DNA of 64,000 nt, taken from Hypnocyclicus thermotrophus (lineage in GTDB: Bacteria > Fusobacteriota > Fusobacteriia > Fusobacteriales > Fusobacteriaceae). The position numbers and the translations under genes were made by a program. The stretch spans positions 62,001-126,000 of the forward strand of contig NZ_SOBG01000006.1 in the NCBI RefSeq assembly GCF_004365575.1, in the 5' to 3' direction. Shown in pieces: positions 56,351 to 64,000 of this stretch (within the stretch, counting starts at the first letter, position 1; every line of letters begins with the position of its first letter). The notes beneath the pieces are model-generated. The model was not told the DNA's origin, made no database searches, and was given only the letters and a program-made list of their open reading frames with translations.

Positions 56351-56396
56351 CTTGCTTTTTAGTATGTTTTTTTCTAAAAACATACTAAAAAGCAAG
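56351..56396. terminator. Perfect 21-bp inverted repeat before alr
   Basis: Arms 56351-56371 and 56376-56396 around a 4-nt loop. It follows the hairpin at 56392-56419, so the two stems share five bases and could be alternative structures. Both lie after the winged-helix gene on the minus strand. Possibly a double terminator or a mobile-element remnant. Confidence 0.6.
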
Positions 56397-56419
56397 CGAG
56401 AGAAAACCCTCTTGCCTGC
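56392..56419 (-). terminator. Terminator after the winged-helix gene
   Basis: On the minus strand GCAGGCAAGAG pairs with CTCTCGCTTGC (one mismatch, one wobble), followed by five T. The T tail is also the start of the 21-bp repeat. Confidence 0.75.
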
Positions 56420-56421
56420 TT

Positions 56422-56628
56422 TTATTTTAAGTAAAATTTAATTCCTCTTCCAATTTTTTCATAAGTCAATTTATCTTCTTTTATAAGCCAACCAAGTGCT
56501 AATAAAATTTCATCTCTTTTAAGCTTTGTTTCTTTTTCTAATTCAACAATACTTTGTTTTGGTTTATCTGCTAATGTTTTCCATATTATCCCTGCATTAT
56601 TTCCTATCATTTCAAATGAATACTTCAA
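56422..56628 (-). CDS. Winged-helix DNA-binding protein (DUF2582-like)
   Basis: 68 residues that form a winged helix: NNAGIIWKTLADKPKQSIVELEKETKLKRDEILLALGWLIKEDKLTYEKIG. The family (winged helix-turn-helix DUF2582) is found in Bacteroidetes and Fusobacteria, often near secDF. The target DNA is unknown. GGAGGGA lies before the ATG, and it is 22 bp after secF. Confidence 0.8.
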   Translation of the reverse strand: MKYSFEMIGNNAGIIWKTLADKPKQSIVELEKETKLKRDEILLALGWLIKEDKLTYEKIGRGIKFYLK

Positions 56629-56650
56629 TATAATCCCTCCCTTTTTCTTG

Positions 56651-57532
56651 TTAAACTTTTATTTTTTTATTTTTTTCAAATAAATATACAAGTGGACTAG
56701 CTACAAAAATAGACGAATATGTTCCTGAAACTATTCCTATTAACAATGTCGTAATAAATGTTTGTAAGCTTGCTCCTCCAAATAAAAGAATTGCAACTAC
56801 TGCTAAAAAAGTAGTTAATGATGTATTTATTGATCTTACTATTACATCATTTATACTTTCATCTATTATCTCTCCTAAATTTCTTGCTTTATTTCTTCTA
56901 TATACTTCTCTTATTCTATCAAATACAACTATTGTATCATTTATAGAATATCCCAATATTGTAAGAACTGCAGCTATAAATGGTGTATTTACTTCATAAC
57001 CTAAAAGTGCTATCCCACCTATTGCTATTATTACATCATGTAATAACGCTATTATCGCTGCAATAGCAAAAATAAACTCAAATCTAATAGTGATGTATAT
57101 AACTATTAAAATTGCTCCTATTATAAGTGCTGATATTGCACTTGTTTTTAATTCTTTTCCTATAGTTGCTCCTACTTTATCTACTTTTAATAAGTCAAAT
57201 TTTGAATATTTTTCCTCTAATTTTTTTAATAAAGTACCTGTCTCTTCTTCTGTTAATTCAGGTACTCTTATTATAACAGAATTATCATCAGCAATTTGAA
57301 CTTTTCTACTAGTTGAAGCTACTTGAGATATTTCATTTGAAATTTCATCAAATACATTATTAAGTGTTTTTAAATCTGCTTGTTTTTCAAATTTTACTTG
57401 TACTAAACTTCCACCAGTAAAATCTATTCCTAAATTCAATCCTTTTATTATACCTATTAATGATACTACTATTAAAAATGCTGAAAAACCTAACCATATT
57501 TTTGTTTTGTTAATAATTTCTAGTCTTTTCAA
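56651..57532 (-). CDS. secF: Protein translocase subunit SecF
   Basis: 293 residues, six membrane helices. Seen: GIDFTGGSLVQVKFE (first periplasmic domain), VGATIGKELKTSAISALIIGAILIVIYITIRFEF and GYSINDTIVVFDRIRE. It partners with SecD in the proton-driven late step of export. It lies 2 bp after secD. Confidence 0.96.
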   Translation of the reverse strand: MKRLEIINKTKIWLGFSAFLIVVSLIGIIKGLNLGIDFTGGSLVQVKFEKQADLKTLNNVFDEISNEISQVASTSRKVQIADDNSVIIRVPELTEEETGTLLKKLEEKYSKFDLLKVDKVGATIGKELKTSAISALIIGAILIVIYITIRFEFIFAIAAIIALLHDVIIAIGGIALLGYEVNTPFIAAVLTILGYSINDTIVVFDRIREVYRRNKARNLGEIIDESINDVIVRSINTSLTTFLAVVAILLFGGASLQTFITTLLIGIVSGTYSSIFVASPLVYLFEKNKKIKV

Positions 57533-57534
57533 TT

Positions 57535-58755
57535 TTATTTCCCCCTAACACCAAAGAATTTCGGATTTTTTATATCAGTATAAAGAACAAGTGTTTTTAA
57601 CATAAATCTAGTCGCTGTAATAGCTGTAAACATTGAAGCAAGTATCCCTATTGTTAATGTAACTGCAAAACCTTTTACAGGCCCTGTTCCTAGAGAAAAT
57701 AAAATTGCTGTAATTATAAGAGTAGTAATATTTCCATCTAAAATTGCAGAATATGCTTTTTTAAATCCATTTTCTACACTTTTTAAAATTGAATTTCCTC
57801 CTCTTAATTCTTCTTTTATTCTTTCAAATATTATTACATTTGCATCTACTGCCATTCCTAATGTTAATATAAGTCCAGCTATTCCAGGTAATGTAAGTGT
57901 TGCTTCAAAATAATTTAGCGTTCCAAATATGATAATTCCACAAATTGTAAGAGCTACATCTGCTATAAGTCCTGGTAATTTATAGAAAATTGCCATAAAC
58001 GCCATTACTAATACTATTGCAATTATTCCCGCTTGTTTACTTTGAGCAATTGATTCATCACCTAAAGTTGCTCCTACTGTTCTTGTTTCAAGTATTTCTG
58101 CTTTTACAGGTAATGCTCCTGCATTAAGTAAAGTTTTTAAACTTTTTGCTTCTTCTATTGTATATCCTCCTGAAATAGTCCCTTTCCCTCCAGGAATTTC
58201 ACTTTTAATTGTTGGTGATGTTTGAACTTCACCATCAAGAGTAATAGCTAATTGTCTTCCTATATTATTTCTAGTTAATTCTGCAAATTTCTTAGCTCCT
58301 TCTATTGTTAACTCAAATACTATTTGAGGTCTTCCAAAATTATCATAACTTATGTCTGCTTGTTTTAAATCTTTCCCATTTACTCCTGTTTCTGTTAATG
58401 AACCATCTGATTCTACTAATTTAAATTCTAAAAACGCTGTTTTCCCTATTGTTTCCACTGCTTTTTGAGTATCTTTAATACCAGGTAATTCTATTATAAC
58501 TCTTTTATCACCTGTTTTTTGAACTACTGCTTCTGATACTCCAAATCCATTTACCCTTCTCTCTAAAACTTCTATTAATCTGTCCATATCATTTGAAGTT
58601 ATAGTTCCTCCATCTTCAGCAACTGCTTCCATTACTACATATACGCCACCTTTTAAATCTAGTCCCATTTTTATAGGTTTTTTAAAAGCAAAATATGCTG
58701 CACCTAACAGAACTATTAAAATAATAACAAAATCAAATACTAAATTCTTTTTCAT
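57535..58755 (-). CDS. secD: Protein translocase subunit SecD
   Basis: 406 residues, six membrane helices. Seen: PIKMGLDLKGGVYVVMEA, the P1 domain with VVQKTGDKRVIIELPG, SPTIKSEIPGGKGTISGGYTIEEAKSLKTLLNAGALPVKAEI-type region, LILTLGMAVDANVIIFERIKEEL and GNITTLIITAILF. Short compared with the E. coli protein, as in Firmicutes and Fusobacteria. It is 30 bp after ruvX, in a long operon with secF. Confidence 0.96.
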   Translation of the reverse strand: MKKNLVFDFVIILIVLLGAAYFAFKKPIKMGLDLKGGVYVVMEAVAEDGGTITSNDMDRLIEVLERRVNGFGVSEAVVQKTGDKRVIIELPGIKDTQKAVETIGKTAFLEFKLVESDGSLTETGVNGKDLKQADISYDNFGRPQIVFELTIEGAKKFAELTRNNIGRQLAITLDGEVQTSPTIKSEIPGGKGTISGGYTIEEAKSLKTLLNAGALPVKAEILETRTVGATLGDESIAQSKQAGIIAIVLVMAFMAIFYKLPGLIADVALTICGIIIFGTLNYFEATLTLPGIAGLILTLGMAVDANVIIFERIKEELRGGNSILKSVENGFKKAYSAILDGNITTLIITAILFSLGTGPVKGFAVTLTIGILASMFTAITATRFMLKTLVLYTDIKNPKFFGVRGK

Positions 58756-58785
58756 GCTTGCCTCCTAATTGTATTATAATAAAAT

Positions 58786-59205
58786 TTATTTTTTACTATC
58801 TAAAAATGTTTGCAAAATAATAGCTGCAGCTACTTTATCTACAACTTTTCTTTTTTCTATTGCACCCTTTTTATTCATAGCCGTGAGTGCTTTATCAGCA
58901 CTCACTGTTGAATATCTCTCATCTATCTCTATTATTTCTAACCCTTTTATTTCTTTTAGTAATTTTGAAATAAATAATCTCACTTTTTCAGCTTGTCTTT
59001 TTTCACTTCCATCTAAACTCTTAGGTATCCCAACAACTATAGATGAAATATTTTCTTTTGTTAATATCTCTTTTATTCTTTTAATTGCTTTTGTTTTTCT
59101 TCTGTCTATTACTTCATATGGTGTAGCTGTAATTCCTAAAATATCTGATTTCGCTACCCCTATTCTTACATCTCCTATATCAAGAGATAAATATTTTTTA
59201 TACAT
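58786..59205 (-). CDS. ruvX: RuvX/YqgF family Holliday junction resolvase-like protein
   Basis: 139 residues, RNase H fold. The first acidic residue is in LSLDIGDVRIGVAKSD, the second in VVGIPKSLDGSEKRQAEKVRLF, the third near EIDERYSTVSADKA. The family acts in 16S rRNA 5' maturation and possibly on junction DNA. It follows alaS by 22 bp, a usual neighbour. Confidence 0.93.
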   Translation of the reverse strand: MYKKYLSLDIGDVRIGVAKSDILGITATPYEVIDRRKTKAIKRIKEILTKENISSIVVGIPKSLDGSEKRQAEKVRLFISKLLKEIKGLEIIEIDERYSTVSADKALTAMNKKGAIEKRKVVDKVAAAIILQTFLDSKK

Positions 59206-59227
59206 TTTTTATCCCTTCTCTTAATTT

Positions 59228-61825
59228 TTATAAACTTTCAGTTAATATTTTTTTTGCTAATTTTATTGCTTCTGTAACTTTATCTCCATTTGGTCCTCCA
59301 GCTTGTGCAAAGTCTGCTCTTCCACCACCTTTTCCACCTGCTACTTCAGCTATTTTTCTCACTAAATCTCCAGCTTTTATTTTATTAATTAAATCTTTTG
59401 TTACTCCTACTGCGAATATAGCTTTTTTGTTATTTGTTCCTAATACTACTACACATGAATTCAATTTCTCTTTTGCTTTATCAACTATTTCTCTTAATTC
59501 ACCGGCTTCTTTATTTTTAAAAGTTTTTAACAAAACTTTTACTCCGTTTATTTCTTCTATTTCATTAAATAAACTATTTGCTTCATATGTTGCTAATTTT
59601 GATTTTGTTATCTCTAATTCTTTTGTTAATTCTTTTTGCGTTTCAAGCAATTTAATTATTTTATCCTCAATATGATTTATATCTGTTTTCAATAATTCCG
59701 CTACTTTTAATATCTCCCTTTCCATTTCATTTACTACTTCAAAACTTTTATATCCTGTAGTTGCCTCTATTCTTCTTACTCCTGCTGCTATCCCTGATTC
59801 ATGTAAAATATTAAATAATCCAATTTCTCCTGTTCTATTTACATGAGTTCCTCCACATAGCTCTATAGAGAACCCTTCTACTGATACAACTCTAACTATA
59901 TCTCCATATTTATCACCAAATAGAGCCATTGCTCCTTTTGATTTTGCAGATTCTATATCCATATATTCTATTTTTACTTCAAGATTTTCAAAGATTTTTT
60001 TATTGACAATTCTTTCTACTTCTTCTACTTGTTTTCTAGTCAATCCTTCATAATGAGTAAAATCAAATCTTAATCTATCTTCTGTTACTAATGACCCTGC
60101 TTGATTTACGTGTTCTCCTACTACCTCTTTTAAAGCTTCATGTAATAAATGTGTTGCTGTATGATTTCTTTTTATTGAATCTCTTTTTTCTTTATCTACT
60201 TTTAAAATAAGCTCATTACCTTTTTCTATATCTCCTTCATTTATTTCAACTATATGTAAATAAATATCTTTTCTTTTTTGTACATCTATTACTTTTCCAT
60301 TAAAGTTATCACCTATTATTATTCCGCTATCTGATACTTGTCCTCCTGATTCAGCATAAAATACAGTTTTATCAAAAATAATTTGTAATTTATTTTCTTC
60401 TAATTTTTGTATATCATATACAATAGCTTTTGTTTCTAATAAATTATATCCTTCAAAATTTGTTTTGCCGTATATATCATAAAATTTTTCAATAAATTCA
60501 TCTTGCCCTTCTTCTTTAATTACTTCTCTACTATTTCTAGCTCTATTTTTTTGTTCTTCCATTTTTTCATTAAATTCATCAAAACTCACTTTTATTCCGT
60601 GCTCTATAGCAATCTCTTCTGTTAATTCAAATGGAAAACCATATGTATCATAAAGTTTAAATACAGTTTCTGCATCAAATTTTGTTTTCTTTTGTAATTT
60701 TAATTTTTCAATTTCTCGAATTGCCATTTCTATCCCTTGATCAAGAGTTTTAGAAAATTTTTCTTCTTCTATTTTTATTACTTTTCTTACGTGTTCTTTT
60801 GTTTTTTCTAACTCAGGGTAAGCATTTTTCATCATATCAACAACAAAATCTACCAATTTATATAAGAAATTATCTGTTATATTTAATAGTCTACCGTGTC
60901 TTACTGCTCTTCTTAATATTCTTCTTAAAACATATCCTCTTCCTTCATTTGATGGTAATACTCCATCAGAAATTAAGAAAATTATAGCTCTAATATGATC
61001 TGTTATAACTTTTAAAGAAAAATCTGTTTTTTCATTATTTTTATATTTTACATTTGCCATTTCAGCCACTTTTTCTAAAATAGGAAATAATAAATCTGTT
61101 TCAAATGTTGTATGTGTTTTATTTAATGCTGCTGTAAGTCTTTCAAGTCCCGCTCCTGTGTCTATATTTTTCTTTGGAAGCGGCTCTAAACTCCCATCTT
61201 CTAATCTATTGTATTCAGTAAATACTAAATTCCATATTTCTAAATATCTGTCACAATCACATCCTACTCCACATGTAGGACTCTCACATCCAAATTCTTC
61301 ACCCATATCTATATATATTTCACTACATGGTCCACAACTTCCCGTTGGTCCTGCCGCCCAAAAGTTATCTTCTTCTCCAAGTCTAACTATTTTTTCTGCT
61401 GGTATTCCAACTATTTCTTGCCATATTTTTGCTGTTTCGTCATCATCTTTAAATACTGATACCCATAATTTTTCTTTATCAAATTTTAATATTTCTGTTA
61501 CAAATTCCCATGACCATTCTATTGCCTCTCTTTTAAAATAATCACCAAAAGAAAAATTTCCAAGCATTTCAAAAAAAGTATGATGTCTAGCTGTTCTTCC
61601 TACATTTTCAAGATCATTTGTTCTTATACATTTTTGATACGTAGTCACTCTAGGATACGGAGCTTCTTTTTGACCTAAAAAAAAAGGTTTAAAAGGTACC
61701 ATTCCTGCAACCGTCAATAAAAGAGTTGGATCATCTGGTATAAGTGATGCACTTTCAAAATGTTTATGTGTTTTATCTTTAAAAAATTCAATAAATTTGC
61801 TCCTAATTTCATTTCCAGTAAGCAT
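59228..61825 (-). CDS. alaS: Alanyl-tRNA synthetase
   Basis: 865 residues, full length. Class II catalytic core: TGNEIRSKFIEFFKDKTHKHFESASLIPDDPTLLLTVAGMVPFKPFF and RHHTFFEMLGNFSFGDYFK. The editing domain has HTATHLLHEALKEVVG and the zinc ligand CGGTHVNRTGEIG; the C-Ala end has AGGKGGGRADFAQAGG. GAGGTG precedes the ATG and a consensus promoter lies at 61870-61898. No T-box leader is seen. It heads the run to ruvX and secDF. Confidence 0.97.
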   Translation of the reverse strand: MLTGNEIRSKFIEFFKDKTHKHFESASLIPDDPTLLLTVAGMVPFKPFFLGQKEAPYPRVTTYQKCIRTNDLENVGRTARHHTFFEMLGNFSFGDYFKREAIEWSWEFVTEILKFDKEKLWVSVFKDDDETAKIWQEIVGIPAEKIVRLGEEDNFWAAGPTGSCGPCSEIYIDMGEEFGCESPTCGVGCDCDRYLEIWNLVFTEYNRLEDGSLEPLPKKNIDTGAGLERLTAALNKTHTTFETDLLFPILEKVAEMANVKYKNNEKTDFSLKVITDHIRAIIFLISDGVLPSNEGRGYVLRRILRRAVRHGRLLNITDNFLYKLVDFVVDMMKNAYPELEKTKEHVRKVIKIEEEKFSKTLDQGIEMAIREIEKLKLQKKTKFDAETVFKLYDTYGFPFELTEEIAIEHGIKVSFDEFNEKMEEQKNRARNSREVIKEEGQDEFIEKFYDIYGKTNFEGYNLLETKAIVYDIQKLEENKLQIIFDKTVFYAESGGQVSDSGIIIGDNFNGKVIDVQKRKDIYLHIVEINEGDIEKGNELILKVDKEKRDSIKRNHTATHLLHEALKEVVGEHVNQAGSLVTEDRLRFDFTHYEGLTRKQVEEVERIVNKKIFENLEVKIEYMDIESAKSKGAMALFGDKYGDIVRVVSVEGFSIELCGGTHVNRTGEIGLFNILHESGIAAGVRRIEATTGYKSFEVVNEMEREILKVAELLKTDINHIEDKIIKLLETQKELTKELEITKSKLATYEANSLFNEIEEINGVKVLLKTFKNKEAGELREIVDKAKEKLNSCVVVLGTNNKKAIFAVGVTKDLINKIKAGDLVRKIAEVAGGKGGGRADFAQAGGPNGDKVTEAIKLAKKILTESL

Positions 61826-61869
61826 TTTTCTATCACCTCAATTAAAATTGTTAATGTATTAACAAAAAT

Positions 61870-61898
61870 ATAATATATATTTTCTGCTATAATGTCAA
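61870..61898 (-). promoter_or_regulatory. Sigma-70 promoter of the alaS operon
   Basis: TTGACA, 17 nt, TATTAT on the minus strand, 45 bp before the alaS ATG. It lies between lptB's stop and alaS, so the long minus-strand run probably starts a new transcript here. Confidence 0.75.
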
Positions 61899-61904
61899 TA
61901 AATA

Positions 61905-62630
61905 TTAATCTAATTTAAATTTTTCTCCCAAATAAACTTTTCTTGCCTGCTCATTTTCTGCAATTTCTTTTGGAGTTCCTTGAATAAATACTTTTCCCTC
62001 AGCCATAATATATGCTTTTTCTGTTATATTTAATGTCTCTCTCACACTATGATCTGTAATTAAAATCCCTAATCCTCTTTCTTTTAAATATCTTATAATA
62101 TTTTGAATATCTTCTACTGCAATTGGATCAACACCTGCAAAAGGCTCATCAAGAAGTATAAAATCCGGATTATTAGCAATAGTTCTAGCTATTTCAACCC
62201 TTCGTCTTTCTCCACCCGACAGAGAGTATCCAAATGATTTATATACATGCGTTAGTTTAAATTCTTCTAAAAGTTCATCTTTTATTGCTATTCTTTCTTT
62301 TTTACTTATATTTCTCATTTCTAAAACAGATAAAATATTTTCTTCTACTGTTAAATTTCTAAAAACTGATGGTTCTTGAGCTAAATAACCTATTCCTAAT
62401 CTAGCTCTTTTATACATTGGATATTTTGTAATATCTTTTTCATTGAAATATACTATTCCTAATTCTGGTTTTACTATTCCTACTATCATATAAAAAGTTG
62501 TAGTTTTTCCCGCTCCATTTGGTCCTAAAAGTCCAACTATTTCACCTTTTTTAACTTCGAGACTGACACCATTTACAACTTTTCTTTTTTTATATATTTT
62601 CACTAAATCTTGAGCTGCTATACTTTTCAT
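61905..62630 (-). CDS. lptB: Lipopolysaccharide export ATPase LptB
   Basis: 241 residues, ABC ATPase. Walker [20 protein letters not shown]-loop [22 protein letters not shown], signature [17 protein letters not shown], Walker [14 protein letters not shown] and H-loop [11 protein letters not shown], all in the LptB form. It overlaps the OstA-like gene upstream by 4 bp. With the permeases at 49989-52154 it makes LptB2FG. Confidence 0.96.
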   Translation of the reverse strand: MKSIAAQDLVKIYKKRKVVNGVSLEVKKGEIVGLLGPNGAGKTTTFYMIVGIVKPELGIVYFNEKDITKYPMYKRARLGIGYLAQEPSVFRNLTVEENILSVLEMRNISKKERIAIKDELLEEFKLTHVYKSFGYSLSGGERRRVEIARTIANNPDFILLDEPFAGVDPIAVEDIQNIIRYLKERGLGILITDHSVRETLNITEKAYIMAEGKVFIQGTPKEIAENEQARKVYLGEKFKLD

Positions 62631-64000
62631 TGTATATCTCCTACAATTTCTATTTTTTTATTTTCTTTATATCCTTTATATTCTATCTCTTTTTCTATAT
62701 CTTCAAATCTATATTTAAGCTTGAATTCAAATTCATTTTCAAATATATTTTTATTATCATCTATTTTTTTTATTTTTTTAAATTGATAACTCAAATCTTT
62801 ATTTTCAATAATTAATTTATTATCTATAATATCAAATTTTGTTTCTAAAATTTTTCCATTAATATAACTATCTTTACTTTCTTTTTCTACTTTTACAATA
62901 TATTCTTTTTTTATTTCTGTATTATAAAGTTTATAAGTAGCAGTAAGAATTACAACTTCATCATTTTCTAAATATTTAGGATGATTTACTTCACCATATT
63001 TAGAAATAATATTTTTATTACTACTATTCCATATTATTATAACATTTCCATCTCTTTTTTTTAAGTCTATAGTTTTTATTTTTTCAGTTAATACTTTAGG
63101 AATCTTTATTTTCTCTATTGTTTTATTAATTACTTCGATATTTTTCTTTTCATTTTTTTCTTTATTTTTTTTCTGTTCTAAAGTTTCTATGTCAAATGTA
63201 AAAGCTATATTACCTTTTCCATATAATTTATTTTGTTTTAAGTCATATATCCCAGAATCAGCTAATATCTTAGTATCACCTTTATACGATATTACATTTC
63301 CACTAAGATCAATTTTATTGAGCGTATTATTAAAAATAGCTTCGTCTGCTCTTGTATTCACATCTCCACTTTCTTTACTTATATTAAAAATTTTTACATT
63401 TTCTTTCATTTTTGCTATTTCATTATTTATATCAAATTCTAAATTTTGTGATGAAATTTTATCTGTTTTATCTATCTCTAAAATAGATTCACCAGTTGAA
63501 AATACTGTTTTCCCAATATTATCTAATTCTAAATAATTAGAATTTAAATATAAATTTTTATAATAAAAATCTACTTTATCTTTTATCTCTGCTCTAGTAA
63601 GCTCTTGTTTATCACCTTTTGTTGTAAAATATATTTTTGCTGTTTCTCCTTCAAATGTAATACTATTTTTTGTTTTTTCATCTATTATTTTTGCTTCTAA
63701 ACCATTATAAAAATTAAATTCATTTTTATAATATTCTCCATAAATGTAATTTCCTTTAATAATATTTCCATTTATTGTTGTAAATAAAGGATTTTCACCT
63801 TTTATTATTTTTTTATTTAAATTTATTTTAGCATTATCTAAAGTAATTTTTATATTATTTCTTTTAAAAACTATAGGTTCTGGTGAATCAATATACTCTG
63901 TCAATTTATAATAAATCATATTATTTGTTAAAATTTCAATATTATCTCTTGTATATTTTACATTTTCATTTAAATAAGCTATTTCATTTCTTATATCATA
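62627..64000 (-). CDS. OstA/LptA-like periplasmic protein, 5' end outside the window
   Basis: The reading frame stays open to the window edge ([20 protein letters not shown] before the first internal ATG at 63919), so about 457 C-terminal residues are seen. The first part has the beta-taco repeats of OstA/LptA/LptC proteins ([80 protein letters not shown]). A region of about 75 residues near 260-335 of the visible frame ([48 protein letters not shown]...YIVKV) fits an atrophied bacterial Ig domain. It lies directly before lptB, the usual position of LptA/LptC. Confidence 0.8.
   Translation of the reverse strand, partial: YDIRNEIAYLNENVKYTRDNIEILTNNMIYYKLTEYIDSPEPIVFKRNNIKITLDNAKINLNKKIIKGENPLFTTINGNIIKGNYIYGEYYKNEFNFYNGLEAKIIDEKTKNSITFEGETAKIYFTTKGDKQELTRAEIKDKVDFYYKNLYLNSNYLELDNIGKTVFSTGESILEIDKTDKISSQNLEFDINNEIAKMKENVKIFNISKESGDVNTRADEAIFNNTLNKIDLSGNVISYKGDTKILADSGIYDLKQNKLYGKGNIAFTFDIETLEQKKNKEKNEKKNIEVINKTIEKIKIPKVLTEKIKTIDLKKRDGNVIIIWNSSNKNIISKYGEVNHPKYLENDEVVILTATYKLYNTEIKKEYIVKVEKESKDSYINGKILETKFDIIDNKLIIENKDLSYQFKKIKKIDDNKNIFENEFEFKLKYRFEDIEKEIEYKGYKENKKIEIVGDIQ

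Noticed and set aside
55262-56395. Alr start at the far upstream TTG/ATG
   Set aside because: The added 24 residues come from the 21-bp palindrome and do not match alanine racemases, which begin near MRAWAEINIKNL.
61826-61904. T-box leader before alaS
   Set aside because: Only about 30 nt lie between promoter and start codon, with no T-box core sequence or terminator.

Overview
The window is a very AT-rich stretch with dense gene packing. Its housekeeping proteins look like those of Fusobacteriota. Supporting evidence: an L27 with a cleavable N-terminal leader next to its protease Prp, an outer-membrane type lipopolysaccharide export set (LptB, LptF/G-like permeases, an OstA-like protein), many lipobox proteins, and A/T-biased codon use. 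A flagellar cap gene (fliD) with a sigma-28-like promoter suggests a motile member, perhaps a free-living marine lineage. The genus assignment is inference only. I found no tRNA, rRNA, CRISPR array, transposase or prophage.

Layout. (1) 1-11029, minus strand: an operon of a lipoprotein, an RsbW-like kinase, a STAS protein, a TPR protein and rny; then miaA, obg and the rplU-prp-rpmA cassette with its leader; then a four-gene cluster in the order of the rnf operon (C, D fused to a G-like tail, E-like, A-like) that has lost nearly all membrane redox sites. (2) 11150-16512, plus strand: an aldo/keto reductase; a 500-bp intergenic region with two diverged 109-nt hairpin units; a PAS-GGDEF-EAL protein; and a Na/Pi cotransporter family gene preceded by three 35-bp tandem repeats. 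(3) 16530-28575, minus strand: two glucan-type lipoproteins, one a GH13 protein without its catalytic residues; fliD plus an unknown gene; an HD-GYP response regulator; and a 1730-residue hybrid kinase. (4) 28711-39134, plus strand: typA, a PIN-PhoH ATPase, manC and gltBD. (5) truB (minus), then a plus-strand SiaABC-like partner-switching module at 40170-43638. (6) 43672-64000, minus strand: a purine permease under a guanine-class riboswitch; rluC-type synthase, rodA, minE, minD, dut, M16 protease, the two Lpt permeases, cvpA, an RlmI-type methyltransferase, two small envelope proteins, alr, a winged-helix protein, secF, secD, ruvX, alaS, lptB and the 3' part of an OstA-like gene that runs off the end.

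Signalling themes recur. Cyclic-di-GMP enzymes (GGDEF-EAL, HD-GYP), a SiaC-type switch and an RsbW/STAS pair all sit in one 40-kb span together with a flagellar gene, which is consistent with control of motility versus attachment. The strongest candidates for something undescribed are the redox-stripped Rnf-like cluster (7535-11029) and the duplicated structured unit at 12071-12380. The catalytically degenerate GH13 lipoprotein comes next.
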